Assembly: GCF_900109145.1 (NCBI RefSeq)
Contig: NZ_FNYY01000010.1
Coordinates: forward strand, 1 to 64,000
Source: Marinovum algicola
Lineage (GTDB): Bacteria > Pseudomonadota > Alphaproteobacteria > Rhodobacterales > Rhodobacteraceae
Direction of reading: 5' to 3'
DNA: 64,000 bases
In this document: piece by piece, positions 18,306 to 25,154 of the stretch
How positions within the stretch are numbered: position 1 is the first letter of the stretch
Layout of the letters: every line of letters begins with the position of its first letter
Notes under the pieces: generated by a model
The model's database searches: none
Told to the model about the DNA's origin: nothing
The model's input: the letters and a program-made list of their open reading frames with translations, nothing else
Program-made: the position numbers and the translations under genes

Positions 18306-19061
18306 TCAGGCGCTTTCGCCCAGATAGGCTTCGCGCACCTTGGGGTGGCCCTTGATCTTGTCCGGCGTGTCCTCGACCAGCGGTCTGCCCTGGGCCAGCA
18401 CGGTGATCCGGTCGGCGAGCGAGAACACGACATGCATGTCGTGCTCGATGATGGCGATGGTGATGTCGCGCTCGTCCTTGATCTGCTTGAGCAGGTCGAT
18501 GGTGTTGTTGGTGTCGGCCCGCGCCATGCCGGCCGTCGGCTCGTCGAGCAGCAGCAGGCGCGGGTTCTGGCTGAGGCACATGGCAATCTCGAGCCGCCGC
18601 TTGTCGCCGCGCGACATCGCGGCGGCGTGCATATGCCGCTTGTCGGCCAGGTTCATCTCGGCCAGCATGTGCTCGGCCTGTTCCAGCACGTCCCGCTGGG
18701 CGAAGACACTGGAAAAGGCGTTGAGTTCGAAGGCGCCATCGCGCTTGGCGAAGATCGGGATCATCATGTTTTCCAGCACCGAGAGGTCGCCGAAGATCTC
18801 GGGCGTCTGGAACACCCGGGAAATCCCCATCTGGCAGATCTCGTAGGGCGTGCGCCCCAGCACCGACTGGCCGTCGAAGAGCACCGATCCGGTGTCGGGG
18901 ATCAGCTTGCCGATCAGGCAGTTGAGCAGGGTGGACTTGCCGGCGCCATTGGGGCCGATGATGGCGTGGCAGGAGTTCTCCTGCACGCTGAGATTGACGT
19001 CGCCCAGCGCCTGCAATCCACCGAACCGCTTGCCCACGTCTTTGACTTCAAGAATACCCAT
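18306..19061 (-). CDS. livG: Branched-chain-amino-acid-type ABC transporter ATPase LivG
   Basis: The second ATPase of the importer has 251 residues, with Walker A GPNGAGKS at 36-43 and Walker B RLLLLDEP near 168-175. The signature region reads MSRGDKR (149-155) in place of the usual LSxGxxR; the Ser-x-Gly core is kept, so it should still work. The LivG-type insertion after the Q-loop (VFQTPEIFGDLSVLENM) is present. It lies 12 bp after livM, consistent with one transcript. Confidence 0.92.
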   Translation of the reverse strand: MGILEVKDVGKRFGGLQALGDVNLSVQENSCHAIIGPNGAGKSTLLNCLIGKLIPDTGSVLFDGQSVLGRTPYEICQMGISRVFQTPEIFGDLSVLENMMIPIFAKRDGAFELNAFSSVFAQRDVLEQAEHMLAEMNLADKRHMHAAAMSRGDKRRLEIAMCLSQNPRLLLLDEPTAGMARADTNNTIDLLKQIKDERDITIAIIEHDMHVVFSLADRITVLAQGRPLVEDTPDKIKGHPKVREAYLGESA

Positions 19062-19073
19062 GGGTCGCGCTCC

Positions 19074-20288
19074 TTATTCCGCGGCGTTGCGTTGCTGGGC
19101 GGCCTCGGCCTCGGGGCCGGTCGACTTGATGTCGCGGCGGCGGAACAGCCGCCCGACCCGCTGACCGCCCTCGACCAACCCGCCGGGCAGGAAGATCACC
19201 ACCAGCATGAAGAGAATGCCCAGCGTCAGGTGCCAGCCCTTGCCGACAAAGGGATGCACAATTGTGACCATCAGGTTTTCCAGCCCGTCGGGCATGAAGG
19301 CGAACCAGCCGTGCAGCACATTGTCGTTGAGTTTCGAGAAGATGTTCTCGAAATACTTGATGAAGCCCGCGCCCAGCACCGGCCCGATCAGGGTGCCGGC
19401 GCCGCCGAGGATGGTCATCAGCACCACCTCGCCGGAGGCGGTCCATTGCATCCGCTCGGCGCCGGCCAGCGGGTCCATCGAGGCCATCAGCCCGCCGGCC
19501 AGCCCGGCATACATGCCCGAGATCACAAAGGCCGCGAGGGTATAGGGCTTGGTGTTCAGTCCGGTGTAGTTCATCCGCTGCTGGTTCGATTTCACCGCCC
19601 GCAGCATCATGCCGAAAGGCGAGCGGAAGATGCGGATCGCCATGTAGAAGGCGGCAAGCAGGATCAGCGCGCAGAGGTAGTAGCCGGCGTTGAAGGTGAA
19701 CTGCCAGTCACCCAGGACCAGATCCCAGGACGCGCGCATCTCCAGCCCGAAGAGGGCGGGCACCGGGATGTTGCCGCCGGCGGTCTGGCTGATGCCGAGA
19801 ATGCGCGGATCGTCGAGCGCCAGCTGCAAGCCGGTCTCGCCGCCGGTGATCGGGGTGAACACCGAATAAGCCAGGGCAAAGGACATCTGCGCGAAAGCCA
19901 GCGTCAGGATCGAGAAGTAGATCCCCGAGCGGCGCAGCGAGACATAGCCGATGATCAGCGCGAAAACGCCGGAGAGCAGCACGCTGAGCAGGATCGCGGG
20001 GATCACGTTCATGCTCAGCAACTTGAACATCCAGACCGCCGAATAGCTGCCGACGCCCAGAAAGGCGGCATGGCCGAAGGAGAGGTAGCCGGTCAGCCCG
20101 AACAGGATGTTGAAGCCGACGGCGAAGATGCCGAAGATCACGAAGCGCTGCATCAGGTCCGGGTAGCCGGCGTTGAACTGCGCCAGCCCGCTGCTGGTGG
20201 GAAACGGGTTGAGGATGAAGGGCGCGAACAGGCAGAGCACCGCCACGATCAGCAGGAGCTTGGTGTCGGTCTTGTCTAATCCGAACAT
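19074..20288 (-). CDS. livM: Branched-chain-amino-acid-type ABC transporter permease LivM
   Basis: This 404-residue inner-membrane permease has about ten hydrophobic segments and the family motif [21 protein letters not shown] near residue 65. A late cytoplasmic loop reads [30 protein letters not shown], the EAA-like contact to the ATPases. The last 35 residues are hydrophilic. It is separated from livH by 4 bp and pairs with LivH to make the transmembrane pore. Confidence 0.93.
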   Translation of the reverse strand: MFGLDKTDTKLLLIVAVLCLFAPFILNPFPTSSGLAQFNAGYPDLMQRFVIFGIFAVGFNILFGLTGYLSFGHAAFLGVGSYSAVWMFKLLSMNVIPAILLSVLLSGVFALIIGYVSLRRSGIYFSILTLAFAQMSFALAYSVFTPITGGETGLQLALDDPRILGISQTAGGNIPVPALFGLEMRASWDLVLGDWQFTFNAGYYLCALILLAAFYMAIRIFRSPFGMMLRAVKSNQQRMNYTGLNTKPYTLAAFVISGMYAGLAGGLMASMDPLAGAERMQWTASGEVVLMTILGGAGTLIGPVLGAGFIKYFENIFSKLNDNVLHGWFAFMPDGLENLMVTIVHPFVGKGWHLTLGILFMLVVIFLPGGLVEGGQRVGRLFRRRDIKSTGPEAEAAQQRNAAE

Positions 20289-20292
20289 GGGG

Positions 20293-21324
20293 TCAGTCCT
20301 CCATCACGCCCTTGCGACCCATGAGGCCGCGCGGACGAGTGAGCAGAATGGTGATGGCGACCAGGTAGATGATGACCTGGTTGATGCCGGGAATGAGGTC
20401 GATCACCGCCGACATCGAGGCAAAGCTCTCGAGGATGCCGAGCAGGAAGCCGGCCAGCACGGCGCCGGGCAGCGAGCCCATGCCGCCGACCACGACGACC
20501 ACGAAACTCAGAACCAGAAAATCCATGCCCATGTGATAGTTGGGCGAGTTGATCGGGGCGTACATCACCCCCGCAAGCCCGGCGACGGCGGCGGCGATGC
20601 CGAACATGATGGTGAAGCGGCGGTCGATGTCGATGCCCAGAAGGCCCACAGTCTCGCGGTCGGCCATGCCGGCGCGCACCACCATGCCGAAGGTGGTGAA
20701 CTGCAAGAAGGCAAAGACCGCGCCGATGATCAGCGCCGCAAAGGCGAAATAGACCAGCCGCCAGTAGGGATAGATGATCTGGTTGGCCTCGAAGCCCACC
20801 ATCGCGCCGAAATCGAACGAGCCGCGAAAGACATCGGGGGCCGGGGTCGGGATCGGATTGGCGCCGTAGAAATACTTGATGACCTCCTGCAAGACGATGG
20901 CCAGGCCGAAGGTGACGAGGATCTGGTCGGCATGGGGGCGCTTGTAGAAATGCTTGATCAGCCCGCGCTCCATCACGAAGCCCACCAGCAGCATCACCGG
21001 GATCGAGAACAGGATCGCAAGCGGCACCGCCCAGTCGATCAGCGCGTCGCCCACCACCGGGCCAAAGAAGTCATGCGCATAAGGCACCTCGACCTTGAGC
21101 GGATTGCCGAGGAAGTCGGTCTGCGTCTCGTCGATGGTGGTGCGGCTGAGGGTCAGAATCCGGCTCAGGGTGACGGCACAGAAGGCGCCGATCATGAACA
21201 GCGCACCATGGGCAAAGTTCACCACCCCCAGGGTGCCGAAGATCAGTGTCAGCCCCAGAGCGATCAGCGCATAGGCCGAGCCCTTGTCGAGACCGTTGAG
21301 TATTTGAAGAATGATTGCGTCCAT
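20293..21324 (-). CDS. livH: Branched-chain-amino-acid-type ABC transporter permease LivH
   Basis: This is the second permease, 343 residues, with the LivH hallmark [25 protein letters not shown] near residue 25 and the late loop [18 protein letters not shown] periplasmic insertion of about 40 residues ([24 protein letters not shown]) separates the first membrane segments and is longer than in E. coli LivH. ATG 21324 ([15 protein letters not shown]) gives the family start. Two hairpins sit between it and the upstream binding-protein gene. Confidence 0.93.
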   Translation of the reverse strand: MDAIILQILNGLDKGSAYALIALGLTLIFGTLGVVNFAHGALFMIGAFCAVTLSRILTLSRTTIDETQTDFLGNPLKVEVPYAHDFFGPVVGDALIDWAVPLAILFSIPVMLLVGFVMERGLIKHFYKRPHADQILVTFGLAIVLQEVIKYFYGANPIPTPAPDVFRGSFDFGAMVGFEANQIIYPYWRLVYFAFAALIIGAVFAFLQFTTFGMVVRAGMADRETVGLLGIDIDRRFTIMFGIAAAVAGLAGVMYAPINSPNYHMGMDFLVLSFVVVVVGGMGSLPGAVLAGFLLGILESFASMSAVIDLIPGINQVIIYLVAITILLTRPRGLMGRKGVMED

Positions 21325-21349
21325 GAGACCCACCCCCGGCGGTTGCATG

Positions 21350-21426
21350 TCGGGGCCCGGCAATCCGCGCGGGGCCCCGATGTCCTGGAAAGAAATCGGC
21401 CCGGACTTCTTGGAAACGTCCGGGCC
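21350..21426 (-). promoter_or_regulatory. Two perfect stem-loops between the binding-protein gene and livH
   Basis: Hairpin 1 has arms tcggggccc (21350-21358) and gggccccga (21372-21380). Hairpin 2 has arms ggcccggac (21398-21406) and gtccgggcc (21418-21426). Both are perfect 9-bp stems without T-runs. At this position in binding-protein operons such structures usually stabilise the upstream message, giving more binding protein than permease. Confidence 0.65.
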
Positions 21427-21433
21427 CGGCGTA

Positions 21434-22780
21434 TCAGGCGCCGTTGTTGCAGGTGCCGAGCGCGCCGCCGGAGAACTGCGGGTGGTCCGGCGCATAGGTG
21501 ACCTGCGACGCCGGGGTGACCTCGACGATCTCGAGCAGGTCGAAATCCGAGGTCGGGTTCTCCTTGCCTTTCACCACGAGCACGTCCTTGAAGCACTGGT
21601 GATCCTCGGCGCGGTAGAGCGTCTTGCCGTTGCCGAGCCCGTCGAACTCGTAGCCCTCGAGCGCCTCGGCCACCGCGCAGGGCGCGAAGGAGCCGGCCCG
21701 CTCGACCGCATCGGCATACAGCAGGGTCTGCACGTAGCAGGTATGCGCCGCCTGCGACGGCGGGAAGCCGTACTTGGTGCCGAAGGACTTGACGAAGGCC
21801 TTGGACCCTTCGTCCTGCAACGACCAGTGCCAGTTGGTGGAGCCGAAGATGCCCTTGACGTTGGCACCGGCACCTTTGGCCATCAGCCGCGAATAGAGCG
21901 GCACGACAATCTCGAAGTTCTTGCCGTTGACCTGCTTGTCACGCAGGCCGAACTGCACCGCGTTGGTCAGCGAGTTGACCATGTTGCCGCCGTAGTGGTT
22001 CAGCACCAGCACGTCGGCGCCCGATTGCAGCACCGGCGCGATATAGGAGGAGAAGTCGGTCTGGGTGAGTGGCGTCTTGACGGTGTTGACGGTCTCCCAG
22101 CCCATCGCCTCGGTCGAGGATTTGACCGCTTCCTCGGTGGTGTAGCCCCAGTTGTAGTCGGCGGTCAGGTGATAGGCCTTGCGGTCCGAGCCATACATCT
22201 TCTCGAGCACCGGAGCGAGCGCCGCGCCGGACATGTAGGAGTTGAAGAAGTGGCGGAAGCCGTTGGCGCGCTTGTCCTTGCCGGTGGTGTCGTTGGAGTG
22301 GGTGAGACCGGCCATGAAGATCACGCCCGCCTCCTGGCAGAGCGCCTGCACCGCCACCGCCACGCCCGAGGACGAGCCGCCGGTGATCATGATGGCGCCG
22401 TCCTTCTCGATCATCGACTTGGCGCTGGCGCGGGCGGCGTCGGATTTGGTCTGGGTGTCGCCGGTGACATATTCGACCTTCTTGCCGAGGATGCCGTTGC
22501 CCTGAAGCGCGTTCGACGAGAAGGTGCCCATCATGCCGCCATCGCCGCCGCCGTTCAGATGCTCGACCGCCAGCTCATAGGCGCGCAGCTCGTCGGCCCC
22601 CTCGTCGGCATAAGGCCCGGTCTGCGGCACGTTGAAGCCCAGCGTCACTGTCGCGCCGGCGGGCGCGTTGGTAAAGCCGGAATGGCTGGCGGCGGTCAGG
22701 ATCGTCGGCAGCGCGAGGCCGCCGGCGGTCATCGCGCCCGTGCGCAGCACGCCGCGTCGCGTGAAGTTCGATTTGGACAT
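21434..22780 (-). CDS. HAAT-type ABC transporter periplasmic substrate-binding protein
   Basis: The 448-residue precursor begins MSKSNFTRRGVLRTGAMTAGG, a twin-arginine signal followed by a hydrophobic stretch ending near LTAASHS, so it is likely exported folded by Tat. The mature protein has the two-lobed type I binding fold with LGFNVPQTGPYADEG and MITGGSSSGVAVAVQAL, as in leucine/isoleucine/valine, urea and amide binding proteins. It is the first gene of the five-gene operon and has a ggagg site. The divergent ScfR-type regulator may control it. The ligand is not predictable from sequence alone. Confidence 0.9.
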   Translation of the reverse strand: MSKSNFTRRGVLRTGAMTAGGLALPTILTAASHSGFTNAPAGATVTLGFNVPQTGPYADEGADELRAYELAVEHLNGGGDGGMMGTFSSNALQGNGILGKKVEYVTGDTQTKSDAARASAKSMIEKDGAIMITGGSSSGVAVAVQALCQEAGVIFMAGLTHSNDTTGKDKRANGFRHFFNSYMSGAALAPVLEKMYGSDRKAYHLTADYNWGYTTEEAVKSSTEAMGWETVNTVKTPLTQTDFSSYIAPVLQSGADVLVLNHYGGNMVNSLTNAVQFGLRDKQVNGKNFEIVVPLYSRLMAKGAGANVKGIFGSTNWHWSLQDEGSKAFVKSFGTKYGFPPSQAAHTCYVQTLLYADAVERAGSFAPCAVAEALEGYEFDGLGNGKTLYRAEDHQCFKDVLVVKGKENPTSDFDLLEIVEVTPASQVTYAPDHPQFSGGALGTCNNGA

Positions 22781-22913
22781 GGATATCCTCCCGTTTGATG
22801 ATTGGTGCCCCTCGGGGCTCCTCTTCCCCGGGGCACATGGCACTTTTCGTGCAGGGCCATTATCGCGGCAGCTCAGAAAATTTCGCAACAAGGGCTTTTG
22901 ATGGAACGTTTTT

Positions 22914-22953
22914 TTTGTAAAGAAATGGACTATGCAGGGGCAGAATTTGTAAA
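22914..22953. promoter_or_regulatory. Candidate ScfR-type operator: two TTTGTAAA repeats
   Basis: The octamer tttgtaaa occurs at 22914-22921 and 22946-22953, 32 bp apart (three helical turns), in the A/T-rich divergent gap between the binding-protein gene and the XRE regulator. ScfR-family regulators such as PccR and RamB are known to bind TTTGCAAA-like sequences, so this is a plausible site for the adjacent regulator. The link is inference. Confidence 0.45.
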
Positions 22954-23003
22954 TAACTTATTCTGCGACGCAGAACGCCCTTGAAACTTCCGGGGAAATG
23001 CCC

Positions 23004-24317
23004 ATGGCCCGCGACACTCTGACAGGCACCCGCATCCGCGAGCGGCGCACCGCGCTCCGGCTCAAGCAGGCCGAGCTTGCCGAGGCGGCGGGCATCTCGG
23101 CCTCCTACCTCAATCTGATCGAACACAACCGCCGCAGAATCGGCGGAAAATTGCTGCTTTCGATCGCCCGCATCCTCGAGGTCGAGCCCTCGGCGCTTGT
23201 CGAGGGCGCCGAGGTGGCGCTGATCGCGGCGCTGCGCGAGGCCGCCGCGGCGCGCCCCGATCTCAAGGCCGAGCTCGACCGGATCGACGAATTTGCCGGT
23301 CGCTTTCCCGGTTGGGCGGCGCTGCTGGCCGACAGCCGCAAGCGGATCGACGCGCTGGAACGCACGGTCGAGACCCTGACCGACCGGCTCACCCATGACC
23401 CGCATCTCGCCGCCTCGCTGCACGACATGCTCTCGACCGTGACCTCGATCCGCTCCACCGCCGGCATCCTCGCCGAGACCGGCGAGATCGAGCCGGAATG
23501 GCGCGACCGGTTCCACCGCAACATCAACGAGGATGCCCGCCGGCTGGCGGAAAGCTCGACCGCGCTGGTGCGCTACCTCGATTCCGCTGACAGCGAGGCC
23601 AACCTGACCTCGCCGCAGGAAGAGGTGGAGGCCTTTCTCGAGGAAAACGCCTATCACTTCCCGGTGCTCGAGGAGGGAAGCCGCACGGTGGACGAGATCG
23701 TCGACGGCTCGGCGTCGCTCACCATGGCGGCCTCGCGCGATGCCATGCGGCGCTATCTGTCGCGCTACGCCCGCGACGTGACCCGCATTCCCCCCGCGCC
23801 GCTGCGCGATTTCGTCGCCGCCCAGGGCTTCGACCCGGCGGCCCTGGCGCAGGCCTTCGACGCCCCGCTGGGCAGCGCGCTGCACCGGCTGGCGACCCTG
23901 CAGGCCGAGGCCGGGCTGGGGCCGCTCGGGCTGGTGATCTGCGACGCCTCGGGCACCTTGCTGTTCCGCAAGCCGCTCGACGAGTTCCCGCTGCCGCGCT
24001 TCGGCGCCGCCTGCGCGCTCTGGCCGCTGTTCACCGCGCTGACCCGGCCGGCGCAGCCGATCTATCGCCTGGTCGAGCAATCCGCCCGCGAGGCGCGGCG
24101 CTTCGAGACCTTCTCGGTGGCCGAGCCCACCGGTGGCATGCGCTTCGGCGATGTGGCGCGGATCGAGGCGGTGATGCTGTTCCGCCCGAGCTTCGACAGC
24201 CAGCGCGCGGGGCAGACCGGCCAGGCCCCGGTGCCGATCGGCGTCTCCTGCCGGATCTGCGCCCGCACCGGATGCAGCGCCCGGCGCGAGCCCTCGGTGC
24301 TGGCCGAAGGGCTGTGA
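23004..24317 (+). CDS. ScfR-family (short-chain fatty acyl) XRE transcriptional regulator
   Basis: The N-terminal XRE helix-turn-helix is visible (RIRERRTALRLKQAELAEAAGISASYLNLIEHNRR, about residues 10-45). The middle has a helical segment (HDMLSTVTSIRSTAGIL) and the C-terminus ends in the DUF2083 cysteine pattern SCRICARTGCSARREP. Members of this family (RamB, PccR, MccR) respond to short-chain acyl-CoA levels and control acetate, propionate or methylmalonyl-CoA metabolism. The start at ATG 23004 sits 6 bases from gggga; an ATG at 22998 is also possible. It is divergent from the ABC operon, which is its likeliest local target. Confidence 0.88.
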   Translation: MARDTLTGTRIRERRTALRLKQAELAEAAGISASYLNLIEHNRRRIGGKLLLSIARILEVEPSALVEGAEVALIAALREAAAARPDLKAELDRIDEFAGRFPGWAALLADSRKRIDALERTVETLTDRLTHDPHLAASLHDMLSTVTSIRSTAGILAETGEIEPEWRDRFHRNINEDARRLAESSTALVRYLDSADSEANLTSPQEEVEAFLEENAYHFPVLEEGSRTVDEIVDGSASLTMAASRDAMRRYLSRYARDVTRIPPAPLRDFVAAQGFDPAALAQAFDAPLGSALHRLATLQAEAGLGPLGLVICDASGTLLFRKPLDEFPLPRFGAACALWPLFTALTRPAQPIYRLVEQSAREARRFETFSVAEPTGGMRFGDVARIEAVMLFRPSFDSQRAGQTGQAPVPIGVSCRICARTGCSARREPSVLAEGL

Positions 24318-24325
24318 CCGGCCCC

Positions 24326-24412
24326 GGGCTGACGCCCCTGCTTCCTCTTGCCGAAAATACCCTCGGGGGAGGCCGCAGGCCGGGGGCAGAGCCCCCCGGG
24401 GACGCGCCGGCG
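24326..24412. repeat. GC-rich intergenic repeat/terminator-like element after the regulator
   Basis: The stretch contains gcttcctcttgccgaaaata, then ccctcgggggagg and gccgggggcagagccccccgg, which fold into two GC-rich hairpins. Similar intergenic sequences are, in my memory, very common in Rhodobacteraceae genomes, but I see no second clear copy here. It probably ends the regulator transcript. Confidence 0.45.
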
Positions 24413-24425
24413 GCCAGAAAGCGTT

Positions 24426-24454
24426 TTGACTTGCCCCGGAAATCGGCCGATAAA
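24426..24454 (+). promoter_or_regulatory. Candidate promoter of the receiver/symporter-kinase operon
   Basis: TTGACT (24426-24431) is followed after 17 bp by GATAAA (24449-24454). A second -10-like GATAAT is at 24460-24465. The sites lie 50 to 75 bp ahead of the start codon, in a locally A/T-richer stretch. Confidence 0.35.
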
Positions 24455-24501
24455 GCCGGGATAATATAAGTGCGCGGCGCTGACCTGGGGAGGAGGACGC
24501 G

Positions 24502-24870
24502 ATGGGCAAACGGGTTCTCGTCATCGAGGACGAGCCGAATATCATCGAGGCGATCAAGTTTTTCCTGTCCCGCGACGGCTGGGAGGTCTTCACCCATTCC
24601 AACGGTCACGACGCGCTCGAGGCGGTGGACCGGCGGGCGCCGGATCTGCTGATCCTCGATGTCATGCTGCCCGGCCGCTCGGGCTATGAAATCCTGCGCG
24701 AACTCCGGGCACAGGAACGCTGGGCGAAGCTGCCGGTGCTGATCCTCACCGCCCGCGGCCAGACAAAAGACCGCGAGATGGCGGCGGCGGCGGGGGCCAG
24801 CCGCTTCATGACCAAGCCGTTCTCCAACACCGACATTCTCGAAGCCGTGCGCGAGCTGGCCGAGGCATGA
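24502..24870 (+). CDS. Single-domain response regulator (receiver only)
   Basis: The 122-residue protein is a complete receiver with no output domain: acidic pocket E9/D10, phosphoacceptor Asp53 (LILDVMLPG), Thr83 and Lys105 in MTKPFS. It overlaps the next gene by ATGA and is two genes upstream of a symporter-type histidine kinase, so that kinase is the likely phosphodonor. Without a DNA-binding domain it must act through protein contacts or pass phosphate on. A strong ggaggagg ribosome-binding site precedes the ATG. Confidence 0.93.
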   Translation: MGKRVLVIEDEPNIIEAIKFFLSRDGWEVFTHSNGHDALEAVDRRAPDLLILDVMLPGRSGYEILRELRAQERWAKLPVLILTARGQTKDREMAAAAGASRFMTKPFSNTDILEAVRELAEA

Positions 24871-25154
24871 GCGACCGGCCCCGGCATCTGTTTGTCGAGC
24901 GCCAGACCTATCGCCGGCGCCGGCTTCAGGATGCGGCGCGGTTCCTGCCGGTGCTGGGCATCGTGCTGATGATGGTGCCGCTGCTCTGGTCCGAAGGCGC
25001 CGAGGGCGTGACGATGTCGGGCGCGGTGATCTATCTCTTTCTGATCTGGGCGGCGCTGGTGGCGGCGGCGATGGTGCTCTCGCTCTATCTGCGCGACGAC
25101 CGGAGCGAGCCCGAGGACAGCCCGCCGGAAAGCCGGCGGGAGGCCGGCAGATGA
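24867..25154 (+). CDS. Small two-TM membrane protein between receiver and symporter kinase
   Basis: The 95-residue protein has a basic N-terminus (ERQTYRRRRLQDAARF), two hydrophobic segments (about 25-42 and 51-72) and an acidic tail. I do not recognise a named family. It overlaps both neighbours by ATGA, so its amount is tied to theirs. Small two-helix proteins (DUF485/YjcH, DUF4212) accompany solute:sodium symporters such as ActP, and by analogy this could be the accessory subunit of the symporter domain downstream. That is inference. Confidence 0.8.
   Translation: MSDRPRHLFVERQTYRRRRLQDAARFLPVLGIVLMMVPLLWSEGAEGVTMSGAVIYLFLIWAALVAAAMVLSLYLRDDRSEPEDSPPESRREAGR

Noticed and set aside
18303-20279. 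A 658-codon plus-strand frame antisense to the ABC transporter genes
   Set aside because: It lies opposite livG and livM, which have complete family motifs. Long antisense frames are expected in DNA this GC-rich, and the product is full of His, Gln and Arg without any domain.
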